Notes: generated by a model not told the origin, from the sequence alone. 64,000 nucleotides of DNA from Sphingomonas lacusdianchii (GCF_022664395.1 NZ_JAKRET010000011.1:62001-126000); one strand, 5' to 3'; counted from the first letter of the stretch, positions 26,228 to 35,726 are shown. Made by a program: numbers and translations.

Positions 26228-26518
26228 TTGAGTAACAAAACACACTGCACGGTCCGGATCCCGCGGGATCTGCGCGACCAGGTCGATGCGGTAGCAGCAC
26301 GCCAAAATCGCAGCACGTCGGACGTGATCCGACTGGCGATCGAGCAGTTCGTCGCCGGTGCGAAGCGCGCGGACGATAGCCAGCTCCGGCACATGCGCGT
26401 GACCGAATACACGCAGATCGCACTCGATGCGATCATCCGCGAGAACCACCCCGAATTACGCGACCATCTGATCGCCCAAACCGACCTGCGGATGGAGCAG
26501 TATCATGGCACGCGATGA
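26228..26518 (+). CDS. Ribbon-helix-helix protein, TrwA-like
   Basis: A 96-residue protein. The N-terminal segment CTVRIPRDLRDQVDAVA followed by RSTSDVIRLAIEQFV is a typical ribbon-helix-helix DNA-binding fold; the acidic helical C-terminus could tetramerise or contact the coupling protein as in TrwA. The start is TTG 26228 with AGGGAG at 26215-26220; that site is bracketed by ACCAGC and GCTGGT. It probably binds the GTGTTACG repeats upstream, both repressing its operon and helping relaxase nick oriT. The last 14 bases overlap the next gene. Confidence 0.8.
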   Translation: MSNKTHCTVRIPRDLRDQVDAVAARQNRSTSDVIRLAIEQFVAGAKRADDSQLRHMRVTEYTQIALDAIIRENHPELRDHLIAQTDLRMEQYHGTR

Positions 26519-28835
26519 CCCCAAGGGCATGCGGCGTGACATCCGCAACGACGGCCGTCCCATCCCCCAGGAACACCACTCGTCGCGAGGCGAGCTACCT
26601 CGCAATTCTGGCAACTTCACGCGTGGTTCGCAGCTCCTGAACACCCAGGTGCTGATGTGGCTGCAGGGGGCCAAATTGCCGATCCTGATGTGGCTCGGCG
26701 TGTTCGCCCTCGCCTACGTCATCATCCTCTCCATCACGCTCGACGAGAACAACGTCCAACTGATCTGCATGCGGGTGCTGGCGGGCCTTTGGAATTGGGT
26801 CGCTCTCGACAACCTGAAGCAGGTCGATCTGCGGATGCCCGACAACAGCCTGCACCGCACGATCATGGGCTATGTCCCCTACGTTCCGGAAGTCGCTCGA
26901 GCTTGGACGAAAGCCGTTCGCGGGGTGATCGGATCGGCCATGATCGCGTCCTGCGTCACCGTGCCCCTCGCCATCTGGTACGTCGACTTTTCCAAGCGGC
27001 GCGGCAAGGCGATGGTTCAGGAGCGTCACGAGCGCGGGGCCATGCTGGTCGACCGCGATGTCCTCTATGCCGAGATCGTCCAGCACAACAAAATCGAGTT
27101 CGTGAAAGAGGCTCAAAGCCTGTTCCCGAACAAGACGCCGGAGCAGGTCCTGAAGCTGCCGTTTGGAGCCCGCAAAGCGGGAGGCATCCACCACCCGTAC
27201 ACGATCGCTGGCATCCCCTACCCGCACCGCCTTGAGCAGTCCCATTCGCTGCTTCTCGGCACGACCGGCGCCGGTAAGACGACCGCCCTCCGCAAGACCA
27301 TCGCACAGATCCGGCAGCGCCAAGACAGCGCCGTCGTGTTCGATCTGACAGGGGCTTATGTCGAGGCGTTCTACGACCCCGAACGGGACACGATCCTGAA
27401 CCCGATGGACGCGCGCTGCCCGGCCTGGTCGATCTTCAACGACTGCCGGACCTACAGCGAGTTCACGGCCGCCGCAGCCGCCCTCATTCCGTCCGATGGC
27501 GGCTCCTCCGAGCCCTTCTGGGCGCTCGCCGCGCGGACCCTGTTCATCGAGATGTGCATGAAGCTCATCGAGAAGAAAATGACCACGAACCAGGCGCTGG
27601 CGGACAACCTCATGACGGCCGACCTGAAGCAGGTTCACAAGCACCTAGCCAAGACGATCGCAGACCCTCTGACGGCGCCTGAAGCCGCCCGCATGGCGGA
27701 GTCGATCCGCGCCGTTTTCAACACCAATGCGCAGGTCCTGCGCTTCCTCCCCGACGAGGGACGCACCTACTCGATCAAGGACTGGATGACCGGCGACAAG
27801 AAGCCCGGATCGATCCTTTTCATTACCTCGAATTACACTGACCTCGAGATGAATCGGGCGCTGCTCACGTTGTGGTCGAACCTTGCCATCCACTCGCTGA
27901 TGACCATGCCGAAAACCCGGTCGCTGCGGACGTGGTTCATGTTCGACGAGCTCGGTGCGCTCCACCGCCTCCCGGCGATCGAAAGCGGCCTGCAGACCGC
28001 CCGAAATTTCGGCGGGGCGATGATCCTTGGCCTGCACTCCTTCGACAAGCTCGTGCAGGTCTACGGCGAGGAAAACGCGCGCAATCTATCGTCGCTGGCG
28101 CGCACCAAATTGATCCTGGCTGCGGCCGATCTCGATACCGCGGAGCAGTGCGCCAAATATATCGGCAACCGAGAAATCCGGCAGATGGATGAGGGGTATA
28201 GCTACGGCTACAACAACACCCGGGATGCCTCGACCCTGACGCCTCGGAAACAGGTCGAGCCGCTGGTCATCCCAGACGACATCACAAACCTTCCGTCCAT
28301 GCACGGCTTCGTCAAATTTCCTGACGGCTTCCCTGCCGCGCGCATCCAGCTCGAGTGGGAGCATTACCCGAAGGTCGCAGAAGGTTTCGTCCCGCGGAAA
28401 CCGCGCGATCCTGACGCGCCTGCGGCGTCTGGTCGCGGAGGTGGTGGAAAGCCGAATAGTGGTGGTGACGACGGCGGGCGTGGGGAGTCGCTGGCACTAT
28501 CGGAGGAAGAGGCCCAACCGGCCAACGTCGCGAACAATCTCGCCGCAAATATCCTCTCCCAGCCCAGCGAAGCGGAGGTCGATAACTCCCGCGACGGCCC
28601 GTCGTCGGAGGCGACGGTGGTGAGCAGCACCGAAGCGGGATCGCCGGCCGATCGCGGCCGGGCCAGCGATGATGAACGTGACGACCGGACCCGGTCCCTA
28701 GATGGGCGCAGCGCCCCTGCGCGCAGCGACGAACGGTCGCGTGACGATCCGACACCGACGGCGGAGCGGCCGGAGGATCTGTCCGTCCGCGAGGCGCGAG
28801 ATGCCTTCCCTGAAGACGACGGGATTGGGCTGTAA
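26505..28835 (+). CDS. Type IV coupling protein (TrwB/TraD family)
   Basis: A 776-residue inner-membrane ATPase that delivers the relaxase-DNA complex to a type IV secretion channel. Two or three hydrophobic segments lie in the first 170 residues. The Walker A loop GTTGAGKT is at 252-259 and the Walker B FMFDELGAL has D481 and E482. The C-terminal 150 residues are hydrophilic, low-complexity and rich in Ser/Asp/Arg, beyond the usual ~510-residue TrwB core. It overlaps the RHH gene and is followed 2 bases later by the relaxase, matching the trwA-trwB-trwC order of R388-type plasmids. Confidence 0.93.
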   Translation: MARDDPKGMRRDIRNDGRPIPQEHHSSRGELPRNSGNFTRGSQLLNTQVLMWLQGAKLPILMWLGVFALAYVIILSITLDENNVQLICMRVLAGLWNWVALDNLKQVDLRMPDNSLHRTIMGYVPYVPEVARAWTKAVRGVIGSAMIASCVTVPLAIWYVDFSKRRGKAMVQERHERGAMLVDRDVLYAEIVQHNKIEFVKEAQSLFPNKTPEQVLKLPFGARKAGGIHHPYTIAGIPYPHRLEQSHSLLLGTTGAGKTTALRKTIAQIRQRQDSAVVFDLTGAYVEAFYDPERDTILNPMDARCPAWSIFNDCRTYSEFTAAAAALIPSDGGSSEPFWALAARTLFIEMCMKLIEKKMTTNQALADNLMTADLKQVHKHLAKTIADPLTAPEAARMAESIRAVFNTNAQVLRFLPDEGRTYSIKDWMTGDKKPGSILFITSNYTDLEMNRALLTLWSNLAIHSLMTMPKTRSLRTWFMFDELGALHRLPAIESGLQTARNFGGAMILGLHSFDKLVQVYGEENARNLSSLARTKLILAAADLDTAEQCAKYIGNREIRQMDEGYSYGYNNTRDASTLTPRKQVEPLVIPDDITNLPSMHGFVKFPDGFPAARIQLEWEHYPKVAEGFVPRKPRDPDAPAASGRGGGGKPNSGGDDGGRGESLALSEEEAQPANVANNLAANILSQPSEAEVDNSRDGPSSEATVVSSTEAGSPADRGRASDDERDDRTRSLDGRSAPARSDERSRDDPTPTAERPEDLSVREARDAFPEDDGIGL

Positions 28836-28837
28836 CG

Positions 28838-31800
28838 ATGCTCTCGATCGCTACCGTCAAATCCGCTTCCGGAGCGGCGCAGTATTTCACCAAGGACGAC
28901 TATGTCGCGGGTGATTACTATACCGACGAAAAGGCAGGCGACGTCAGCGTGTGGGGCGGCGAAGGCGCTGCCGCTGCGGGGCTGAGCGGAGCCGTGGGCC
29001 AAGAAGCCTTCGCGAAGGCGCTCCACGGCGAGCTTCCATCGGGGGAGAAGGTCGATCAGCGGCAAGGGCGGCGGCCTGGCTATGATCTCACCTTCTCCGC
29101 GCCGAAGTCCGTCTCGGTTATGGCCTATGTGGCTGGGGACAAGCGCATCCTCGGACCGGACGGTGCCCATACCAAAGCGGTCCAGCAAACAATGGCCTGG
29201 ATCGAGAAGAACCTCGCAGAGACGCGGATCACGAAGGATGGGAAGACCGAGCCGGTCAAGACCGGCAATCTGGTCTACGCGCTGTTCCAGCACGACACGA
29301 GCCGGGCTCTCGACCCGCAGCTTCATATCCATGCGATCTTGGCCAACCTGACAAAGGGGCCGGACGGCATCTGGCATGCGCTCCACGCCGACAAAATATG
29401 GGCGAACAACAGCGTCATCGGCACGATCTACCACGCCTATCTGCGCAACGAGCTCGAGAAGATCGGGTATCAGGTCGGGTCGCCAGGGAAGCACGGCACG
29501 TTCGAGATTGCAGGCGTGCCGAAGGTCGTGCTCGAAACCTTCAGCAAGCGCCGCAATGATATCGTTGAGGTGGCAGAGCGCTTGGGGATTAAAAGCACCC
29601 AGGGCATGCGCGACGTTACCGCCCGCACCCGCGATCCGAAGCTCAACGTCGAGGATCGCGACGGCCTGAACGCCGATTGGATCAAGGAGGCGGAGGCACT
29701 CGGCTTCACAGGTCAGGAAATTCGAGAAGCGGCCGAAATGATGGCCGCGAAGCTGGCGCAGCGCGAGAATGCTGGGCCGATCGGACGAAGCTACAATGCC
29801 ATCTCTGACGCTGTGAAGGTGGCGAAAGAGACGGTCTCAGGGTTGATGCGCTCGCCCGATGCGCTCGTCGATCGCGGTTTCGTGCGACTGGCGCAGAGCG
29901 TCGGGCAAGCCAACGCGCAGCTCGCCGTGGCATCGGCTATCAGAACCTTGGGGCAGCGTGAGGCGGCATTCGAGAAGCACCAGGTCGCCAAGAAAGCGCT
30001 CGACTTCAATTTGAAGGGAGTGACGATCGATCACGTCGAGGCACGGATCGATCAGCTGACCGAGAAAGGTAAGCTGCTAGTCGGGGAGATCCGCAGCAGC
30101 GCCGGGATGGTGGCAGCCGTGACGACCCCGGAGTCGCTCAGAACCGAGGAACGAATCCTTGAGCGGGTGGAAGCCGGCAAGGGCACTGCGATGCCCCTCG
30201 TGCCCGCCGCGGAGGCGCCGGATCGCCTACAGGCCGCCTCCCCCCACGCGCTGAACAACGGACAGCTGGCGGCCGCAACGTTGGTGGTTTCCTCGACTGA
30301 CAAGGTTGTCGCCGTGCAGGGCATCGCCGGTGCGGGTAAATCGACAATGCTACAAGCTGTCGCCCGCGTGGCAGAATCTGAGGGCAAGTCGGTGCTAGGG
30401 CTTGCCTTTCAGAACAAGATGGTCGCCGACATGAAGGAGGGCATGGCTCGGCCCGATGCGTCCCCCAACCGGGAGATGTCGGTCGACCAGATGCAGGCCG
30501 CTGGGGTCAGCGCCGAGACGATCGCGCATTTTATCTGGCACAACGAGAAACATGCCATCAACCCGAACACGCCGGCCGCGCAAGCACGAAGGGATGAGCT
30601 GAAGGACACGATCATCGTCGTTGACGAGACGTCGATGATCTCGAACGAGCAAATGCTCAAGACGCTGACGATCGCGGAGGCGCTCGGCATCGAACGCATC
30701 GCCCTCATCGGCGATCGACAGCAGCTGCTCCCCATCGACGCCGGCAAGGCGTTTGCGATGATGCAGGCCGCGAATATTGGCATGGCACGGATGGACGAAA
30801 ACCTTCGTCAGCAGACCGACCAGCTCCGGACGGTCGCGGCGCTCGCCAACGTCGGCAAGGCGGGCCAAGCGCTCAAGGTGCTCGGCGACAAGGTAGTCGA
30901 GCACGAAGATCCTGCCGCGCGTGCGGCAGAGCTATGGCTCGACCTGTCGCCGGAGAAGCGTGCGGAGACGGCGATCCTTGCCTCCGGGCGTGAGACACGC
31001 GCGGACATCAACAATGCAGTCCAGAAGGGTTTGCGGGACGAGGGCACGCTCAAGGGCGATGGCCTGTTCGTGACCGTCCTGCAGACCGTCAACATGACCC
31101 GAGAGGAGCTGCGCTACGCACAGTCCTACGAGAAGGGCCAGCAGCTTCAGATACAGGAGGTGATACCCGAGGCAGGGCTGCGCCGCGGCGTCGCAGAAGT
31201 TCGTCGCACCTTCGCCAACGGAAAGGTGGAGGTGGTCCAGAACGGGAGGGCGATCAAGTTTGACCCACAACGCTTGGATCCGATGATTGCCAGGGACCGC
31301 ATGTCGCTCGCGACCCTCGAGACGATCCGCATCCATGAGGGTGACCGTATCCGGTGGACGGACAACGATAAGGACCGGGGCATCTTCAACTCCTCGTTGG
31401 GCACGATCACGCGGATCGAGGACGGGAAGGTCACCGTGCAGCTGGCCAACAAGGACGAGGTCACGCTCGAGAACGGTGACCGGATGATGCACCGCATGGA
31501 TCTAGCATACGCCCTGAACATGCACATGGCACAGGGCGTCACGACCAACGACGCGATCGTCGCCATGCGCAGCTTCGAGCGCAACCTCTCCAACCAGCGC
31601 CTTTTCAACGTCGCCGTCACCCGCGTGCGGTTCGAGCTGACGATGGTCATCGACAACCTTCAGAAGCTGGAGCGCCAGCTCGACAGCAACCCCGGCAACA
31701 AGACGGCGTCGCTCGAGACCCTCGGACGCCTCGATATCGATGGACCGGGGCGACATACGAAGGCGGCCGACGACGCGCTTAGCGCAGCGGCAGCGACACT

Positions 31801-32098
31801 CGATCGCGATGACGGGCAGCGGATCATCTTCGACGCATCGCTGACGTCGGCCGACGACCTCCCACCCATGGGCAAGTCGGAGAACGACTACTCCGATCCG
31901 AAGCAGATGGAGCGTGACGGCCTCGCGCTCGACCGCAAGGATGACGAGGATCGGCAGAAGCGCCCGGAGACACGGAAGGACGACGAGCTGGGGATGCATC
32001 CGCTCGACATGGACGATCTGAGCTCCCTGCCCGCGATGCCGGGCCATGGCGACCAGATACCCGGCCTCCCTCAGAAAAACCTCAGCCTGGATATGTGA
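28838..32098 (+). CDS. MobF conjugative relaxase-helicase (TrwC/TraI family)
   Basis: A 1086-residue bifunctional protein. The N-terminal relaxase has candidate catalytic tyrosines Y16 and Y27/Y28 and the metal-binding histidines H152, H163 and H165 (HDTSRALDPQLHIHAIL). From about residue 480 comes a RecD-like helicase with Walker A GIAGAGKST at 495-503 and a Walker B VVDETSM near 595, then later helicase motifs (AYALNMHMAQGVT). The C-terminal 120 residues are acidic and disordered. It nicks oriT, stays covalently bound to the 5' end and unwinds the strand for transfer. Length is slightly above that of R388 TrwC (966). Confidence 0.95.
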   Translation: MLSIATVKSASGAAQYFTKDDYVAGDYYTDEKAGDVSVWGGEGAAAAGLSGAVGQEAFAKALHGELPSGEKVDQRQGRRPGYDLTFSAPKSVSVMAYVAGDKRILGPDGAHTKAVQQTMAWIEKNLAETRITKDGKTEPVKTGNLVYALFQHDTSRALDPQLHIHAILANLTKGPDGIWHALHADKIWANNSVIGTIYHAYLRNELEKIGYQVGSPGKHGTFEIAGVPKVVLETFSKRRNDIVEVAERLGIKSTQGMRDVTARTRDPKLNVEDRDGLNADWIKEAEALGFTGQEIREAAEMMAAKLAQRENAGPIGRSYNAISDAVKVAKETVSGLMRSPDALVDRGFVRLAQSVGQANAQLAVASAIRTLGQREAAFEKHQVAKKALDFNLKGVTIDHVEARIDQLTEKGKLLVGEIRSSAGMVAAVTTPESLRTEERILERVEAGKGTAMPLVPAAEAPDRLQAASPHALNNGQLAAATLVVSSTDKVVAVQGIAGAGKSTMLQAVARVAESEGKSVLGLAFQNKMVADMKEGMARPDASPNREMSVDQMQAAGVSAETIAHFIWHNEKHAINPNTPAAQARRDELKDTIIVVDETSMISNEQMLKTLTIAEALGIERIALIGDRQQLLPIDAGKAFAMMQAANIGMARMDENLRQQTDQLRTVAALANVGKAGQALKVLGDKVVEHEDPAARAAELWLDLSPEKRAETAILASGRETRADINNAVQKGLRDEGTLKGDGLFVTVLQTVNMTREELRYAQSYEKGQQLQIQEVIPEAGLRRGVAEVRRTFANGKVEVVQNGRAIKFDPQRLDPMIARDRMSLATLETIRIHEGDRIRWTDNDKDRGIFNSSLGTITRIEDGKVTVQLANKDEVTLENGDRMMHRMDLAYALNMHMAQGVTTNDAIVAMRSFERNLSNQRLFNVAVTRVRFELTMVIDNLQKLERQLDSNPGNKTASLETLGRLDIDGPGRHTKAADDALSAAAATLDRDDGQRIIFDASLTSADDLPPMGKSENDYSDPKQMERDGLALDRKDDEDRQKRPETRKDDELGMHPLDMDDLSSLPAMPGHGDQIPGLPQKNLSLDM

Positions 32099-32106
32099 GG
32101 AACGTC

Positions 32107-32511
32107 ATGAGTCCGATATTTCAGAGCAAACCGACGTCCGAGGAGTTGCGAAGCCTCGCGCATGACCTGCTCGCTATTCGAGCCAGTCGGTTTTCGAGCG
32201 GCGACGCCACCCTGTTTGATGACGAAACCCAAAATGCTCGCATTCTGAGCGACGGAGCACTCGCCTGCCTGCAGGGAGCGGCTGAACTAGAAAAGAGGGA
32301 CGACGCGCGCCGATCGAGCGATCGGCGCATGGTCGTCCAACTCGCCCTGAGCGTGGTCTTGTTCGCGGTCGTCGTCGTCGTCGCCCAACTCATCCCCGAG
32401 AGGCCAGCACCATCAAAGGACGTGCAGTGGCTTTCCATGTCCGAAAATCGGCTGTCAGCGGCCGAGAGCGGCAAAACGCCTGTTTCGATTCCCTTGAGCG
32501 GCGTCCGGTGA
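32107..32511 (+). CDS. Hypothetical single-pass membrane protein
   Basis: A 134-residue protein with a charged helical N-terminus, one hydrophobic segment at about residues 77-97 and a polar C-terminal tail. GAGGA is 6 bases before ATG 32107. It follows the relaxase by 8 bases and its stop shares a base with the next start (TGATG), so it is probably the fourth gene of the transfer operon. No family recognised. Confidence 0.65.
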   Translation: MSPIFQSKPTSEELRSLAHDLLAIRASRFSSGDATLFDDETQNARILSDGALACLQGAAELEKRDDARRSSDRRMVVQLALSVVLFAVVVVVAQLIPERPAPSKDVQWLSMSENRLSAAESGKTPVSIPLSGVR

Positions 32512-33017
32512 TGGACAAACCCCTCCCCCTGCTGATCGCATTGGTCTCAGTGGTCCTGCTCCTGAAGGCGCTAGGTGTACGCAACATCTTCGGTCCACCG
32601 CGGCCGGTGGCCAAACGCTTCCTGACACCGCGCGAGACGGCCATGCTCAACGTTCTCGAACGCGCCCTGCCGCACTGCCGTATCCATGCGCAGGTCGCGA
32701 TGGGCGCGCTTCTGCGCGTGCCGCAAAGCCCGGTGCGGAAGAGCAAGATTTCTGACCGGAACGCCTTCTCACAGAAGATCGTCGACTTCGTGGCGCAGGA
32801 CCGTGCGACGGGCCTGATCGTCGCCCTGATCGAGGTCGACGACTGGTCGCATAATCCGTTCAAGGACCGCGTTCGCGACGAGATGACGGCTTATGCCGGA
32901 TATCGCACGATCCGCGTACCCGGGCGCGTGCAGCCCAACTTCAACGACGTCATGCCGATTGTCGCGTCACTGCGGCCCCTCCCCTCCCAGCACCTTCCCC
33001 GACACGAGGTCATGTAG
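32511..33017 (+). CDS. DUF2726 domain protein, membrane-anchored
   Basis: A 168-residue protein with one N-terminal hydrophobic segment (about residues 5-23) followed by a DUF2726 domain. The recognisable features are FLTPRETAMLNVLERALP, then QKIVDFVAQD and ALIEVDDWSHN, which outline a restriction-endonuclease-like fold (D...E-x-D). DUF2726 proteins are often fused to or placed near topoisomerase-type or mobile-element genes. Starts inside the preceding stop codon, so translation is coupled. Confidence 0.75.
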   Translation: MDKPLPLLIALVSVVLLLKALGVRNIFGPPRPVAKRFLTPRETAMLNVLERALPHCRIHAQVAMGALLRVPQSPVRKSKISDRNAFSQKIVDFVAQDRATGLIVALIEVDDWSHNPFKDRVRDEMTAYAGYRTIRVPGRVQPNFNDVMPIVASLRPLPSQHLPRHEVM

Positions 33018-33019
33018 CC

Positions 33020-33358
33020 ATGGCAACAGCCGAACGATCACGTCCGTCTGCCGAGGTCAGCGTTTTCGAGGACGCTCAGCGCGGCTCTTCCCACCAAGCC
33101 CGGGCCGATACCACCGTAGAGGAGCTGGCCGACGACTTCCGGACGAGGGCCTTTCACCTCATGGACGAGCATCCGATTGCGGCAGCGCACCTGGTGCTTG
33201 CCGCGGCCTCGATCGCGCCCGGATGCGCGGCCGAGAAGGAGGTCGCCGACGAATTTGCCTTCGTGATCGCCGACTTCACGCAGCAGCTGAAGATCCTGCA
33301 TCACCGCGCAATATCGAGGCGTACCGAGCCAACGGGAGCGACACGTCATGGGGCTTGA
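33020..33358 (+). CDS. Small hypothetical helical protein
   Basis: A 112-residue soluble, mainly helical protein with conserved-looking Ala-rich helices and no recognised motif. It starts 2 bases after the DUF2726 stop and overlaps the next gene by 11 bases. Part of the accessory run behind the relaxase. Confidence 0.6.
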   Translation: MATAERSRPSAEVSVFEDAQRGSSHQARADTTVEELADDFRTRAFHLMDEHPIAAAHLVLAAASIAPGCAAEKEVADEFAFVIADFTQQLKILHHRAISRRTEPTGATRHGA

Positions 33359-34043
33359 TGATCGCGACTACATGCGCGAGCGGTATCGCAAGCGTCAGGG
33401 TCTTGGCCGGGATGGGACCACGTGGAACGACAAACGGGCTCGGCGGGAGCAAGCGCTGGGGGATGATGGGGCGTGGTTCTCAGCGAAGAATCGCGGTTTC
33501 GACTACCAGAAGGGCCGGTATCGAGCATCCCCTGCCGTCTTTAAGCCGCATCCCCTTCAAGGATGGATATTCCTTCTCTCCGCTATTGCGATCGCAATTC
33601 CGGCCTACCGTGAGGCAAAGAGATCGGGCTGGCTGCCAGATCGGCGCGCCGAAGTCCCCTTTCCCTCTTCCGGCAGCGTGACCGTCGCCAACGGTGTGGA
33701 CGGTCGGCTTGCAACCGGGAACCTAGGCGTCCGTACCGATCAAGCGAACGCCGTAGTCCAGCTTTTTAGCCGCAGGACTGACGAGCACATCATCTCGGTC
33801 TATGTTCGACGCCATGACGAGGTGCGGATACCTGTCCCACCAGGCACCTACAAAATGAAGCTGATCGAAGGGGACAAGTGGCACGGTCCAACCGACTTTT
33901 TCGGCCCGTCCACGACATTCGAGACGGTAAAGAAACCTGTCACGATAGAGCCGCGTGGAGGGTTCACGGTAGATCTACACCGATCACCGGCGGGCAACCT
34001 CCACACTAGCATCAATCTTCAAAATCCAGATCCTTTAGACTGA
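33348..34043 (+). CDS. Hypothetical single-pass membrane protein
   Basis: A 231-residue protein. The N-terminal 65 residues are strongly basic (DRDYMRERYRKRQ). One hydrophobic segment lies at about residues 72-88. The remaining part is beta-rich and probably periplasmic, with a VRIPVPPGTYKMKLIEGD stretch. It looks like a bitopic envelope protein. Overlaps the preceding gene by 11 bases and is followed by the CsgG-family gene. No family assigned. Confidence 0.65.
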   Translation: MGLDDRDYMRERYRKRQGLGRDGTTWNDKRARREQALGDDGAWFSAKNRGFDYQKGRYRASPAVFKPHPLQGWIFLLSAIAIAIPAYREAKRSGWLPDRRAEVPFPSSGSVTVANGVDGRLATGNLGVRTDQANAVVQLFSRRTDEHIISVYVRRHDEVRIPVPPGTYKMKLIEGDKWHGPTDFFGPSTTFETVKKPVTIEPRGGFTVDLHRSPAGNLHTSINLQNPDPLD

Positions 34044-34060
34044 CACCACGGGAGGGTAAA

Positions 34061-34882
34061 ATGCAGAGGACTCTAGCACTCGCGATCATGCTCGCTGTCT
34101 CAACAGCTCCAGCGCTGGCACAAAGGGCGGGAAAAGGCGGCATCGGGATCGATGAGAACACACAGGTGCCCCGGTGCGATCGACCCTACGGCACCATCGC
34201 CTTGGTGGAGGAGCGTGCCGCTGGCGGGACCGCTGAGGGCATCCCCCCGGGTCTTGCGGCGCTGATGCGGATGGCAGAAGCCCAGAACGGCGGGAGCCAG
34301 CGTGTCGATCCGATACCCCTGCTGAAGCTTCTCGTTGCTCAATCGGGCTGCTTCCAGGTCGTCGATCGTGGGGAAGGTTTCGACGCCCTGCAGCGGGAGC
34401 GTCAGCTCGCAGCTGGTGGAAGCGTCGCTGGGGCGAACAACCAAGCCACTCTGAAGGCCGCGGATTACCTTCTCCAGGCCAAGGTGCTCTATTCGGATTC
34501 TGATGCGGGTGGCAGCGGAGGCGGGCTCGGCACGATGTTCCCCGGCGGCCTCGGGTTCAAACAGAAGGTCAAGTCGAGCCAGACGATGCTCACCTTGATC
34601 GAGGTGAAAACCGGCATCCAACAGGCGATCGCGACGGGCTCGGCCCGCAAAAAGGATCTGTCGATCCTGGGAGGCGGTCTGCTCACCAACGCCGGCGTCG
34701 GCGCTCTCGGAGGTGCGTATACCAGCACCGACATGGGCAAGATCACTTCGGTCGCGATGCTCGACGCCTTCGTCAAGCTGACCAATCAGGCACAGACGCG
34801 GTTGCCCCAACCAACTGGAGCTTCGACCGGACCGGCGCCCTCCCCGGCGCCTCCGATGGCACCACCAGCGCCGAGGCAATAA
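34061..34882 (+). CDS. CsgG-family secreted/outer-membrane assembly protein
   Basis: A 273-residue exported protein. A signal peptide is clear (MQRTLALAIMLAVSTAPALAQ, cleavage after AQ). The body resembles the CsgG curli-assembly/penicillin-binding-activator family: an early LLKLLVAQSGCFQVVDR segment, a GSVAG...ADYLLQAKV strand pair and a late helical DAFVKL segment. There is no lipobox cysteine at the cleavage site, unlike curli CsgG. A Pro/Ala-rich tail follows. No curli subunits are nearby, so an envelope role linked to transfer is possible. Confidence 0.75.
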   Translation: MQRTLALAIMLAVSTAPALAQRAGKGGIGIDENTQVPRCDRPYGTIALVEERAAGGTAEGIPPGLAALMRMAEAQNGGSQRVDPIPLLKLLVAQSGCFQVVDRGEGFDALQRERQLAAGGSVAGANNQATLKAADYLLQAKVLYSDSDAGGSGGGLGTMFPGGLGFKQKVKSSQTMLTLIEVKTGIQQAIATGSARKKDLSILGGGLLTNAGVGALGGAYTSTDMGKITSVAMLDAFVKLTNQAQTRLPQPTGASTGPAPSPAPPMAPPAPRQ

Positions 34883-34963
34883 GCTTTAGAGGGGAGAGGG
34901 AGTTAGCAGGCGAGCGAGAGCATCGCTCGAGAGCCCCCTCCCCCATCGTCGTCAGGTGTCCAT

Positions 34964-35263
34964 ATGAAACACGCGCGTATCCAGCAGCGGGACTTCTTCG
35001 ATCCTGCCCCCGACCTCAACATAGAGCCGCTAGACGCGGCCGAGATGGAGGCGCCGCGTGGTGAACCGATCGCCATCCCTTGCGGCTTCATGACGAAGAC
35101 CAACGAGCGATGCCAGCGACTGGCAAGCAGGCCTGTCATGCTGGAGGGGCACCAGATGACGTGTAGAGGCCGTCCTATGCTGTTCTGCGACCCCGCCTGC
35201 TACAACGCCTCCATGCGCGCCGACGTGCCGGCAGACGAAACCATCACGGATCCGTCAGCGTAG
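34964..35263 (+). CDS. Small Cys-rich hypothetical protein
   Basis: A 99-residue protein. Cysteines at CGFMT, ERCQRLA, MTCRGR, LFCDPAC could bind one or two zinc ions. It follows a purine-rich tract and is followed 3 bases later by another cysteine-containing gene. Role unknown. Confidence 0.6.
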   Translation: MKHARIQQRDFFDPAPDLNIEPLDAAEMEAPRGEPIAIPCGFMTKTNERCQRLASRPVMLEGHQMTCRGRPMLFCDPACYNASMRADVPADETITDPSA

Positions 35264-35266
35264 TCG

Positions 35267-35716
35267 ATGCAAACGGCCCCCTCCCCCACTGCGCCGACAT
35301 GCGGATATTGCGGCAATCGCCTCGGAGCGTGGCCGCCCGCCAGTCCGGTTGAGCCGTGCCGCGTCTGCAGAAGGCCGACGATGTTTGTGCCGATCCCGTG
35401 GAGCCAACCTCGCCGTCTCCTGATGTCCGGTCTCCTCGATGCTGGCGCATCGCTCTACGGGATCGCGACGGTCTGTCTCGTGGCTGCGTTCGCCATATCG
35501 CCGTCATCAGGTCGAGAATTTGTGAAGGCCTTCACCCTGATGCTGTTCGTTATAGGGTCCGTCCTAGCCGTCGACGGGATATTGGCAGTACGTACCGGGA
35601 TCGATCGCACCTGGTCTACCAGGAGGAAAGGCCGATCGGCTCGCGCGCTGGGCGTCGGGAAGATCCTCGCGTCCAACGCCGCCCTGATGTTGGTCATCGT
35701 CGGCATACTGATATAG
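35267..35716 (+). CDS. Zinc-ribbon membrane protein
   Basis: A 149-residue protein. The N-terminal CGYCGNRL and CRVCRRP pairs form a four-cysteine zinc ribbon. Three hydrophobic segments follow (about residues 52-77, 86-105 and 128-149). It closes the accessory run; the first octamer array begins 10 bases beyond its stop. Function unknown. Confidence 0.6.
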   Translation: MQTAPSPTAPTCGYCGNRLGAWPPASPVEPCRVCRRPTMFVPIPWSQPRRLLMSGLLDAGASLYGIATVCLVAAFAISPSSGREFVKAFTLMLFVIGSVLAVDGILAVRTGIDRTWSTRRKGRSARALGVGKILASNAALMLVIVGILI

Positions 35717-35726
35717 ATATCGCGAG

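Noticed and set aside
26595..27644. Long minus-strand open frame opposite the coupling protein
   Set aside because: High-GC shadow of a strongly supported gene, with no recognisable domain; the same holds for 28364-29494 and 49221-50741.
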